Assembly (NCBI GenBank): GCA_949317995.1
Contig: OX439043.1
Location: 44,149,560 to 44,213,559, forward strand
Direction of reading: 5' to 3'
From: Acholoe squamosa
Lineage: Eukaryota; Annelida; Polychaeta; Phyllodocida; Polynoidae
DNA length: 64,000 bases
Below, one piece after another: positions 1 through 9,589 of this stretch; the first letter of the stretch is position 1, and each line of letters begins with the position of its first letter. A program made the position numbers and the translations under genes. A model generated the notes under the pieces. It was not told the origin of the DNA. It did no database searches and saw only the letters and a list, made by a program, of their open reading frames with translations.

Positions 1-63
1 TTGGTTGAGACATTTTAGTCCGAAACTGGACCCTTGGTAGGGAGATTTTTCTGAAAAAGTACC

Positions 64-955
64 CTTACATATGCACAGAAAAAAATCGAAGTTAGTCGGT
101 CTAACTTAACTTAGTCAAAAGTGCCAAATAATCTTGGTTAGTGCATATGACTAATGTGTGACTAACAATGTCTAGCTTATGTTAGTCACATTGACTACCC
201 AAATCATTTTCCCTCTCCAAGCGCAGTCTTGAACAAGGTATCTGCTGGGAGTTTCAGGCAAGCTAACTTAATTTAGCCACTGTCACTAAGGGATCTTAGT
301 CACTTTGACTAAGATCCCTTAGTCACTTTGACTAAGGTATATTGGCATAGTGTTGCCTTTACACACCAGGTGATAGCGTGGTTTGAAACAGGATTTTTCT
401 GGTGGCTTCATACCATAAATTGTTCAATGGATGTCAAAATGATGGTGATTTTCAGGCACTGTATACATTTGAGGCTTTCACAATTCAATATAACATCAAG
501 CTTGGCAGAATATATCAAATAGGTTGATGATTTGTTAAATAAACTAGGTAAACAGATACTAACACCTTTTCTGTTGGAGTCTAGATGAGAAAATATCCAC
601 AGATGTATCTGCTTCTTTGAGGGAAACCCAGAGTAACTTGACTCAGGTGTTCTAATGAAAATGATGTGAGGCATTTCACATGCTTCCTAAATGATGAGAC
701 TGATTTGTGGGATGTGGATCTTACATAGAGCTTACTCACCATTTGAATTAAACCAAAAAGTAATACATTGCATACTTAGTCAAAACCACCAAGGCATCTT
801 AGTCAAAATCAGGCAAGCCAAGGCAAGTTGGGCACTTCGATTAATGGTTAGTCGTATTTGACTAAGGAAAACTTGGACACTTAGGCACATGCTTTTGACT
901 AGGTATTGTTAGAAAGTTAGCCTTTTTGACTAACATCTGACTAAGATTTTGGATA
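64..955. repeat. TTAGTCA/TGACTAA-rich inverted-unit repeat
   Basis: The 7-mer TTAGTCA and its complement TGACTAA recur many times here, clustered at about 85-200, 275-340 and 775-950, with both orientations mixed. The strongest structure is a near-perfect palindrome at 285-323, with 18-bp arms around a 3-bp loop. A second copy of the core CTTAGTCACTTTGACTAAG follows directly at about 318-336. The middle (350-760) has few copies and holds no convincing gene. I infer a foldback-type repeat with arms made of short palindromic units. Its true ends and target duplication were not identified. Confidence 0.55.
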
Positions 956-1182
956 TTATTTTTTTCTGTGTGTGTATGTCCAACATAATTATAAAGTGCC
1001 CCCCCCCCCCGGTAAGTAGACAATAAATTTTCGACAGGGCTAGTATTTCGACAACCTCTCTGCAAAAAAAAAAAGTAAGTAGACAATAATCATCAACCAT
1101 ATATTATTTTCCCCATTTTGTAGATGGGGGGGGGGTAGAGGGAATGTCCTGGGGGTGGGGGTGGGGGTCAAGACTAGAACGT

Positions 1183-1221
<39 letters not shown>

Positions 1222-1241
1222 GAGAGAGGGAGAGAGAGAGA
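1183..1241. repeat. (GA)n microsatellite
   Basis: A nearly pure GA dinucleotide run with two short interruptions (GGGAG). It follows a G-rich tract at about 1125-1170. No coding potential is seen. Confidence 0.9.
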
Positions 1242-1254
1242 CTCTACTCTCTCG

Positions 1255-1500
1255 GATACTACACAGACATGCCACATGTCATGATGACATAGGTGGCCAT
1301 ATTCAAAGATGGTGTGGGCTTCCCTAGCCCACTTAAAAGGGTCTACTTCTCTTTCCTATCCCCTCAGGATGTGTGTGGTGCACATATGTGCGGGCACTGA
1401 CACATTCCTCTGTTAAATTGTGTAATGTAGTTCTCGCCATGAATATGACCGTAGCTGTCGAAATGGCGTTAAACATCTATTACTCAACTCAAAGATAGTG
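1255..1500 (+). repeat. Dispersed repeat, copy 1
   Basis: Much of this stretch recurs in inverted orientation at 21385-21700. Shared blocks include the hairpin-like GGGCTTCCCTAGCCCACTT, the stretch leading to CACATATG, and the segment running from an ATTCCTCTG block to ATCTATTACTCAACTC. No reading frame is convincing. It is a dispersed repeat of unknown class; the second copy carries an extra internal CATGTC-rich stretch. Confidence 0.6.
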
Positions 1501-2006
1501 TGAGAGTGATTGTATTGGCATTTGGTACCCCTCCACCCACATCTGATGACAGCTGCCTCTATTTATTATTGGTCAGGATCCTGTCAGATCCAGTTCTGTC
1601 ACTCTCCAAGCGGATCAAAGTGGTATACACAATGTACACCCAGAGGTTGCCTAGATCTCTCACACATTTCCGTACACACTTGCGCCTGTATACTATGGCG
1701 CCTGATATACAGTTGTATCTAGTCCACGGGTGGGGTGGGAATGGGAGCTCTGCTATTGAACCCCTCCACAACCTTATAAAATTAGGCCACCCCGAATTGC
1801 CTCAATTATCAATACCGGTATCAATCTTTGATAGTAATATTGTGCACCAAGGGCAAGAGTGTGAAATGGACGGGGTTGTGGCTAGACATTTTTGCTTTTT
1901 GTTTGGATGTTTTATTTAATACCTTATTCACCTCCCCTCTCACTTTTGAACCGCCAGCCACATATGGACATGTTCAGGTGCGATATAAATCAAAGTTCCA
2001 GAATGA

Positions 2007-2291
2007 GATAACATTTTCTTTCCTTAAACTTTGATACCAACGTTTCCTTACATGTCAGAGCTTTCCAAAAATGTGTAAATGATATTTTGATATCATGGTA
2101 TTATTTTCTCCTTCAGGTGTGAACATTTGGCTTGCCAAAGAAGTTACTGCAGGGGTCGTGGGTAAAACCACGTGGTTATGATGGTGTGACGACCAAAACA
2201 GACAGGTGGAAATGTGGGTCAAAGAGATGCGCATTAATATTTCCTTGTATAGTGCAAAGAGGTTATGGAGCCCTGGGAGTACATGAAACTG
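2007..2291 (+). repeat. Tandem duplication unit, first copy
   Basis: A 285-bp unit beginning GATAACATTTTCTT is followed directly by a second copy at 2292. The second copy is split by a LINE fragment (2401-3807) and resumes at 3808-3990. The unit contains TGATATCA and the end-like block GTGAACATTTGGCTTGCCA (ending at 2137). That block also forms the right end of the foldback element at 8424-9112, so part of the unit derives from that family. Confidence 0.75.
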
Positions 2292-3990
2292 GATAACATT
2301 TTCTTTTCTTAAACTTTGATATCAACGTTTCCTTACATGTCAGAGCTTTCCAAAAATGTGTACATGATATTTTGATATCATGGTATCATTTTCTCCTTCA
2401 AGAGAGATTCAAGATTCAAGATGGCTTTATTGACTAATGTACAGGTACACTGATGTCAGCACCAGGTTTTCAGTTACTATGTTGTAGACAGATTTTATAT
2501 ACGAGTATATACAGGTCACAGCTCCTGGCCTTTTAGATGATTTACAGTATGGGGCCATTGCTAGTATTTGAGAAAGTTTTTTAGGGTCATTGTGTCTTTT
2601 GTAGTAATCAACAAACTTGAGGTATTTAGTTTCAAAGACTGACCGTGCGTTTCTAATCTCATCTCCGGCAAGTTATTATGTAAGAAGACATGATTGACAT
2701 CTTGTACAGTATTACAGAATGCACACATAGAGTTGACGGGGTTCTTTCCTTTATATCTTCTTGACAGGCAGTCAAGTGTACAGTTATTGTCCGTTCGGAG
2801 TTAAGCAATAATGCTTCTAATTTTCAGTGATTCTGTATGCGTTAGGTATTCACGCTCTTCATAAATATCACTGAGATCACTTGCCAGTATTCTCTTGGTT
2901 ATCAATGTACTGGTGGTATTTCTGAATATATGCATCATTTAGTCTTCTCTTTATATTGTTTTTGAGTGAGGACTTTGACCAAACATAAGGATCAAGCCAG
3001 ACATTCTTACCACCAATTTTAAACAAGAGGTATTGGATATCTTTAAGCCATTGGTGATTTTCATTCTTCATGGTAGAGAAGGCCTCATTTAGAATGGGTT
3101 TTTTGATCCATGCTCAAGCCTCAGCCAATATAAAATGTGTAGTACGATTGTTTTGGATATTAAAGTAAATATCCTTAACTCACCAAGTGCGAGAGTAGTA
3201 CTTGCATATTTTGATATACCCAGAGCAAACTTGCAACTCGAAGAGTAAAACACTTCTACCGGACATGCCTTTCTGACACCTTCAGAGGTTAAGTCCTCAA
3301 TTATAAAAGTTACTGGTTGTTTTCTGTATGCAGACAGGATTTTGATTTTATCACAAATATTGGCTAGAGTCACATATGCTAACTGTGTTTTCTTATAGAA
3401 TCTACAAGATAATAATGTTTACATCCTTGACACCCAACAGTTTAAAGAGTGTTAACATATCTCTCTTTGATTTTATCTCAGATCCACTTATAGATATAGA
3501 ACAGTTACTAGATGGCATACCCCATACTGGGCATCCATATAAAAGGATAGGGTCGATCTGCTTGTCAAACAGTGACATAAACAATTTGGTCGATACATTC
3601 TGTGATTTACTCGAAGCTTGTCTAATAGAGAATAGTGCATGTTTTGCCTTTAAAATCCTTTCTGATTTCATTTTCCTTAGACTCCCATCCCGTGATAGAT
3701 GTAAACCTAAATAATAGGACACACATTCTAGTAAATTATCTTGAAAGAAGATCTGTGTTGACATCTCCCTTCCTTGAGACATGACCATCATTTTTGTTTT
3801 CTTCATAGGTGTGAACATTTGGCTTGCCAAAGAAGTTACTGCAGGGGGTCGTGGGTCAAACCACATGGTTATGATGGTGTGACGACCAAAACAGTCAGGT
3901 GGAAATGTGGGTCAAAGAGATGCACATTAACATTTCCTTGTATAGTGCAAAGAGGTTATGGAGCCCTGGGAGTACATGGAACTGGTGGCC
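2292..3990 (+). repeat. Tandem duplication unit, second copy, split by a LINE fragment
   Basis: The second copy of the 285-bp unit runs from 2292 to 2400 and resumes at 3808 with GGTGTGAACATTTGG. Rejoining the two halves matches the first copy closely. The insertion therefore happened after the duplication, or the duplicate was already the target. Confidence 0.7.
2401..3807 (-). mobile_element. 5'-truncated non-LTR retrotransposon (LINE), C-terminal part
   Basis: On the minus strand, 3806 down to about 3402 encodes the thumb/connection region of a LINE reverse transcriptase. It has a block around YLGLHLSRDGS and a run of basic residues (MKSERILKAKHALFSIRQ), as in CR1/L2/RTE-like elements. 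Frame breaks follow. Between about 2890 and 2640 a C-terminal segment with a C-x2-C...H pattern is legible, typical of the cysteine-rich tail after LINE RT domains. The 3' end at 2401-2430 has repeated AAGATTCAAGAT units, like the short tandem tails of CR1/L2 elements. The RT palm with the catalytic aspartates is absent, so the copy is dead. Its clade is not certain. Confidence 0.75.
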
Positions 3991-4762
3991 CCCTAACTGT
4001 GAGGTGATTAGGACATTTATTTAGTAGCATCAATGACACCAACAAGTTTGTCTTAACCCCCGGGGGGGGGCACTCTCTATTGTAATGTATACACATATGT
4101 GCAGCTGGCAAGGTTACTTTTTCAATGAAAGGTCCCTAGCAAGCCTTCTGTTTCAGCTACAAATGTCCCTAGCAAGGGTCTACTTTTGAGCAAAATGTCC
4201 CTAGCAAGGGTCAACTTTCGGCGAAATACCCCGATTCAGGCGGAAAATTTTCATGAAAATAGCATGAACAAAATCCAAATTTTCTCCCAAACAAGGTCAG
4301 TGTAAGATATTTTGATCAAAATCTAAGACTATTATGTATACCTTGAAGGGTTGGGTTTTAATTGAAAACCCCGCGAATGAGTGCCCTAGCAAGGGTAAGG
4401 GTCCCAGGTCCTAACCCCTTCAAAAATGAAGTTAAAAGCAATAAAAATGTGATAGAGCAGTGGTTTCAACACTACCCCGGGGTGTTAATAGGTCTGGTTT
4501 ATATAATGCTTCAATCTCCTTCGAACCAGCATGGGGGGGGGGCTGCAGCAGAGAGATCGCAGACGCCGCCAGATGAGGGATTCAGATTGATACTGCTTAA
4601 ATAGTGACCACATCTTCTACAGTCTCACAGAGAATTCATAACCCAGGCCCCTGTTGGCCTTGCCAGGTTCTGGAATATAGACTAATGAGGCAGTCCCATG
4701 AGGCCCTCCGGGCTTGAGGACGCTAATCAAATCAATCAATCTGGCATATATTTATATATGTA
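3991..4762. other. No gene seen; short G-rich and tandem sequence
   Basis: From about 4125 to 4240 the phrase GTCCCTAGCAAGG recurs three to four times at roughly 45-50 bp spacing, a small degenerate tandem array. The rest has no convincing reading frame or RNA gene. Confidence 0.4.
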
Positions 4763-4945
4763 TATATTAACCAATGAGGGCTAGCATCGACTATAGTCGA
4801 CACCATGGTAGGCCTAGCGTCGACTATAGTCGATGCCCATTATATAGGATTTGTATAGGAATTGAAAATAGGCTCGTCCTCTAGGAACTATACCTTTTTA
4901 AGAGGCCGTCCTCATGGCCAGGGCAACTATTTTTGCTCTGCCCTC
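4763..4945 (+). repeat. Dispersed repeat with TCGACTATAGTCGA palindromes, copy 1
   Basis: It contains two copies of the palindrome TCGACTATAGTCGA separated by CACCATGGTAGGCCTAGCG, then a constant stretch through CCCATTATATAGGATTTGT and on to GGAACTATAC. A clear second copy lies in the same orientation at 20508-20725, with three variant palindromes. Family unknown. Confidence 0.75.
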
Positions 4946-5113
4946 AAAGGGTTAAAGACGTTGACATCGTCTACGCATCAACATATATATTACTTATTTG
5001 GAGTTCCCTGTGTTGCTGTTGCTGCTAGGTGCTTTGATAGGCTGTAGTGTAGCGTCTGCCATGCATGGACCATGGGCATGGTGTCCAATAGGACCATGGT
5101 GTCCAATACATTA

Positions 5114-5495
5114 GGCCACTCAAAAAAAACTGGTTTCTCATCACCGCGCGCATCTAAAAATAGGGTTTTGAAGATTTTTTCTTTTTTTTTTTTACAATTT
5201 TTTTAGTCAGAAACATGGTAAAAATTGAAAAGTATGGGCATATTTGGTATCAAATTAAAGCTAATGATGTCAGCAATGCAGTGGGCAAGAGATTGAGTGC
5301 ATTTCCACAACTTTTTATTATCAGTAAACTCTTAAGTACTAAAACTGAAACTTTTGGTCTCAAATATTCGGGAGACAGGAAACAACCCAAACCCGTTCAT
5401 GGCCCGATATGCCCAGAGTAAAAAATTTAAAAAAATTGTCCTTGTCATATTCTTCAGGGGTTGGTGATGAGAAACCAGTTTTTTTTTTAGTGGCC
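5114..5495. mobile_element. Non-autonomous MITE, TTA target duplication
   Basis: A 382-bp element has terminal inverted repeats beginning GGCCACT and extending about 30 bp (GGCCACTcaaaaaaaaCTGG and onward at the left, its complement at the right). TTA flanks both sides at 5111-5113 and 5496-5498. A 3-bp TTA duplication fits the PIF/Harbinger superfamily. No transposase is encoded. Confidence 0.75.
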
Positions 5496-5669
5496 TTATA
5501 CTAGTATGTGTTGTCATAGTCTGTCATAAGCCTACATGTATAGACATTGGGCCGAAAAGTTAATAAACTTTATAACACAAAGAATGGGCCAATACAGACT
5601 GGCGCATTCATTCACTATTGACTCATTCTCAATGTTCATTTTATTTTTCACTTTATTTCAATTCTCTTA

Positions 5670-5993
5670 GGGAGCAGTCATTATTTATCAACGGGGGAGG
5701 GGGGTGAGGGGTTTCGCACGGATGCACAGAATTTTTTATGCCCCCCCCCCACTCGACGGCATTCAAAATTGTTTGCGCCCCCCCGTGCCAGAGGCGCGGA
5801 GAGTTTTCGTGCCCCTCTTTGATCTATAGTAGCGCACAGGCTTTTTTGCTAAAAAGAGGATGAATTTTTTTAGCCCCCCTCAAGAGGGGTCAAAATTTTT
5901 TTAGCCCCCCCCCCTTGGGAGGGGTCTGAAAATTTTACGCCCCCTCCTCCTCAAACCCACCACCCCCCCTGTTGATAAATAATGACCACTCCC
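5670..5993. mobile_element. Harbinger-like MITE, family 1
   Basis: A 324-bp element has inverted ends related to GGGAGTGGTCATTATTTATC and TTA target duplications at 5667-5669 and 5994-5996. The interior is a run of C-rich and G-rich blocks. The same family is present at 59698-60011, and a related family at 7247-7570. This copy lies about 40 bp inside the presumed first intron of the minus-strand gene at 6304. Confidence 0.85.
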
Positions 5994-6033
5994 TTAAAAT
6001 CAAAATCTAAAATAGTGAGGAGAGGCTTCTTAC

Positions 6034-6304
6034 CAATGGCCCCTGCTGCAAACTGTGCATATGCATGATGTAGGGTTGACATATTTGTTGGAACAGTCTC
6101 CAAACTATGAAACAAATGTCTTGTCTTCACGGATACTGGAATGTGTCCACTCTTTTCTCCTCCCCTTCTGTTACTAGTGTTAGACTTACACTTTGGGCAA
6201 ACTGAGATCTCCAAATGACTGTTCCTGCTCAACGGGACAGCATTGATTCTCCCTGAGAACTGCCATGTACTAAACTCCGACCAATCTACTGCAGAAGGAG
6301 GCAT
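6034..6304 (-). CDS. Probable first coding exon of a host gene, unknown product
   Basis: The minus strand opens with ATG at 6304 and stays open for about 90 codons (MPPSAVDWSEFSTWQFSGRI at the start) before a good splice donor, CATTG|GTAAGA, whose exon end is 6034. The codon content looks natural: a Cys-x2-Cys pair near residue 37 and no low-complexity sequence. A CCAAT box lies upstream at 6562-6571, in the direction expected for a promoter. I do not recognise the protein and no downstream exon could be placed. The first intron holds the MITE at 5670-5993. It could still be a chance open frame, but start, donor and promoter together make an exon more likely. Confidence 0.5.
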
Positions 6305-6561
6305 GTTATATCTCCGGGGGCCTCGTCATGTGTTCTAGTGTACAGTGCACTCTCCTATGGTCAGTGGAGGTAGATTGTGATGTACATATACCAGCCCTTT
6401 TTCCCATGTGTGTGCGTTTGCGAGAACTGGAGGCTACTTGGAGAACGTGTGGTGTATGACTGAGGTGGGTGGGTTTTCTGCTGTAGCCGGGCGGACGCTG
6501 CCGGAAAGGGACGTTGTAAACAAGTATGACACACTGACCCGATGCTGGCCTTCTTTTGCTG

Positions 6562-6571
6562 GGCCAATCAG
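6562..6571. promoter_or_regulatory. CCAAT box (NF-Y-like), putative promoter of the minus-strand exon at 6304
   Basis: GGGCCAATCA matches the classic CCAAT box. It lies about 260 bp upstream of the candidate start codon at 6304. No clear TATA box is seen. Assignment to that gene is inferred from position only. Confidence 0.35.
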
Positions 6572-6609
6572 AGGGAGGTGCACTGGGGTGTACTATTTTT
6601 AAAGCCCAG

Positions 6610-7246
6610 GGCAGTGGCAGGGTAGACTGGCGAGAGGTCTTATCTCTTTAGGTAAAATTTAGTTGGATTATTTGCATTATAGTTTTGGAAATGCACTTAA
6701 AAAGTTGCCATCTAAGGATTTGGCCCCGGGATTTGGCGTCGTCGTAAAAGGGAAAGTTGATTGATAAACAAGCAGGGAGTCATTAGAAGTTGTACTCACT
6801 AACACAGTCTGTAACATTCACAGAGGGGAGTAGTCTTGATGGTACTGTGGTTGGCTTTATTACTCTCAGGTCATAAATGACCACTCATCAAATACAGAGC
6901 TGCTCTTTGTAAAATAACCTTGTTTGGTAAATTCTGTGGGCGTTTCTAATCTGATTTGGTTAGATAATATCTGATTCTAATGGGAAACACCTATCAAGGG
7001 GGATGACGACCTCCCAGCATGTGGCTGCGCCAAATCCTTTAAGGTATTAACTTTCACTGCATGACTAATGTCACATGTGTAAGCGGATTTAGAGGGGCGG
7101 CGCACCCCCCTTTTATGTATCTTGTACGAATGTTATTTGCCAATTACATATTTTGAACTTCAAATTTGCCCAAAAATAGGGGTGCGCCCCCTCCTTTTGC
7201 AGATCCTGGATCCGCCACTACCAGTCTCGATCCCATGGGAGGGTTA
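6610..7246. other. No gene seen
   Basis: No convincing frame, RNA gene or repeat border is seen. The end of the stretch (about 7085-7225) has paired C-rich and G-rich blocks that could be a decayed short inverted-repeat element. Confidence 0.3.
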
Positions 7247-7570
7247 GGGAGTGATCATTTTTTATCAACGGGGGGGGGGCTGGTGGGTTTGAGGGGGGGG
7301 GTCAGAATTTTTTCAACCCCTTGACTGGGGGGGTCAGAATTTTTCAATACCTCTGATGGGGGGGTCAAAATAATTTCACCTGTTTTCAGTGGAAAACCCT
7401 GCGCATTACTATAGGCTAAAAGGGGACGTTCGCATGCGATTTTTGTCCCTTATGGGGGTCGAAAAAATTTTACCCCCTCGAGAGGGGGGGGTCAAAAATT
7501 TTTTCACGCGTCCGCACGCAAACCCACCAGCCCCCCCCCCCCCCCTTGTTGTTAAAAAATGATCACTCCC
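7247..7570. mobile_element. Harbinger-like MITE, family 2
   Basis: A 324-bp element starts GGGAGTGATCATTTTTTATC and ends with the inverted counterpart TTAAAAAATGATCACTCCC. TTA flanks it at 7244-7246 and 7571-7573. Both ends are G/C-homopolymer rich. Family 1 at 5670 and 59698 shares the end pattern but not the interior. Confidence 0.85.
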
Positions 7571-8423
7571 TTAGATGGGACCTGAAAGGCCCCGGGGAAG
7601 GGTCATACATCCTGACCCCATGGGAGGGCTAGATATGGGACCTGATGGCCCAAATGTCCTGGGAGGGGTGGATGCCCCCGGGGTGGATGGGACCTTAAGG
7701 CTAAAGGTTCTGGACCCAGGGGGTAGCCTTTGGGGGGGGGGGGCACGTGCCCGTCCCTCTGGACCCCCTGAAAAGGGGCGTTGACTAAATTATAGGAAAT
7801 GGGGTACCGAAACCTGGCTGTGCCCCCTCTCCCGACCGAATTTTCTTGGCTGTGCCCAACCCCCGCCCCTGCCTGGCTATTCAGGTCCCACCTACCTTCT
7901 CAGGACCTTTTGAATACATCAGAATCTCCTTTTTTTCAAGTTCGCTAAAACTTAAAGCTTTCAAAGATTGATATACCGAAGCCCCTGTAGAAACCTTTAC
8001 ACACAACATAACGGACTACACCTGAAGAAACCTCACCTACGAGGTGTTGGTAGAATGCATCAGAACCTATACCATTCCAAGTTTAAACCTAGAAAATATG
8101 CTTCATTGGGCAGGGGGGAGGGGGGGCATCCATACTTCGAATTAAGACAAATGTACTCGAGGTATTATATCAGTTGGACTGTACCTCAAAAGGTTCCGAG
8201 GGTTTTAGACCTATGCTGAAAAGGTCTGCTTTCGATGGTGTGGTCTACCTCCCATTAAAGGCCTGATTACGACAATTAGTAATCTTCTGGTATGTCAGAG
8301 GGAGGCATAAAGGACCGCGACAAGACTAACCTGAAAGATAATAACTACCCTCCTTCTAGGTACTCTCTGCTAGCAAGTCACCGTCTGCTGATGCCACAGA
8401 CTAGTAGTTTCTGTCAGGTGTAT
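7571..8423. other. No gene seen; GC-rich low-complexity then unique sequence
   Basis: From 7574 to about 7890 the sequence is GC-rich with repeated phrases such as ATGGGACCTGA and CCCCATGGGAGGG. From 7900 to 8420 it appears unique, with no supported gene. Confidence 0.3.
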
Positions 8424-9112
8424 ATGGCAAGCGATATGTTCACCCCCTGATATCAGAGTTTCTTCATTTGATATCACAGTTTTTGTCACTGATATCACAG
8501 TTTTAGGATTTGATATCAGAGTTATTTTAGGAAAACCCCTGTATCAGGCTGACAATGTAGTTTAGACCAGAAATTGGGGTTAATTTACTAATATTTCAGT
8601 TAATCCATTCATTATTCTTCATGTTATGTAAACTCCAGTATCAGGGCAAAACAGCAGTTTCTCAAAAACGTTGCTATCACAGTTTTTAACTCTGATATCA
8701 ATGATTCTAGCTGTGATATCATAGACTTTATCTTTGATAATAATGTTTTTAGATATGATATTCATGTTTTAATTATGATATCGGAGTTATTAACTGTGAT
8801 ATCAAAGTGTAAAATTATGATATTGAAGTTTCTGATAAACTCATGTTTCGACCCGATACGGGAGTTTACAGAATATGGGAAATAAAAGAAGATAATCAAC
8901 ACAAAGGCTTATTTTCTATGTATAAAATGAAAAAGAAGGTGGGGAAATGAATGTATCGCAATATCAGTCTGATATGACAATATTTCAGAAAAACTCTGAT
9001 ATCAGAATAGGAAACTGTGATATCAAAGTTAGAAAACCCTGAAATCAAATTCTAAAACTGTGATATCAAATAAAGAAACTCTGATGTCAAGAGGTGAACA
9101 TTTGGCTTGCCA
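8424..9112. mobile_element. Foldback element with TGATATCA-unit arms and 9-bp target duplication
   Basis: The ends are inverted: TGGCAAGCGATATGTTCAC at the left and the complement of TGGCAAGCCAAATGTTCAC at the right. The 9-mer CAGGTGTAT flanks both sides at 8415-8423 and 9113-9121. Arms consist of roughly 20-bp units, each with GATATC flanked by short A/T-rich spacers (for example TGATATCAGAGTTTCT), in one orientation at the left and the other at the right. No coding frame is present. A 9-bp duplication is usual for Mutator-like elements, which include known foldback forms, so MULE affiliation is a reasonable inference. End sequence of the same type occurs at 2117-2137 and 3808-3829. Confidence 0.8.
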
Positions 9113-9307
9113 CAGGTGTATGTATAGGGCTCAGTACTGAGCTCCAGTGGTTCAGCCATTGCTTGATCTGGGACCTGCCGAGATAAGAAATGATAACTTA
9201 TGTCAAGGTGAATATCGTAGTTCCATTGACAATGCACTGAGACCGCGTATTGCACCCCTGCATTGAATAACCGGCGCCAAATCCGCACTATGATGTCATA
9301 GGTCTAT

Positions 9308-9352
9308 CGCGCATGCGCAGCATTTTTGAAATGTAAACATCCAAGATGGCGG
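9308..9352 (+). promoter_or_regulatory. NRF1 plus YY1 promoter motifs
   Basis: CGCGCATGCGCAG at 9308-9320 matches the NRF1 palindrome, and CCAAGATGGCGG at 9341-9352 matches a YY1 site overlapping an ATG. This pair is typical of TATA-less animal housekeeping promoters, where YY1 sits just downstream of the transcription start and often covers the start codon. Confidence 0.65.
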
Positions 9353-9377
9353 CGGTCAGGATTCGCAATGAAGACGG
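9346..9377 (+). CDS. Probable first coding exon (11 codons) of a housekeeping gene
   Basis: ATG at 9346 lies inside the YY1 motif and is followed by 10 codons (MAAVRIRNEDG) and a splice donor GTAAAT at 9378. The reading frame is too short to be meaningful by itself. The NRF1/YY1 arrangement and the donor directly after it support a real gene start. No downstream exon was recognised on the plus strand before the next repeats, so the product is unknown. Confidence 0.45.
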
Positions 9378-9470
9378 GTAAATAAGGGTTTAATTTCAAT
9401 CTTTTTGATGAAATATTGATTAATTATCAACCCAAACACCTTGACATAAATGTAAAGATGAACTCTGACC

Positions 9471-9582
9471 AGTTTGAGCTTCCTGTTTCTTCACTCGCGT
9501 GTCCTGCCCACTCCGCACTCGGCCTACCAGCCTCGTGCAGAATGATCAGGACACGCTCGTGAAGAAACGGTCAGCTCAAACT
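9471..9582. repeat. Inverted repeat, 35-bp arms
   Basis: The arms are 9471-9505 and 9548-9582 (the left begins AGTTTGAGCTTCC, the right ends GTCAGCTCAAACT). They match with a few mismatches around a 42-bp loop. Possibly a small hairpin repeat; nothing marks it as a terminator or RNA gene. Confidence 0.65.
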
Positions 9583-9589
9583 GCTCATC

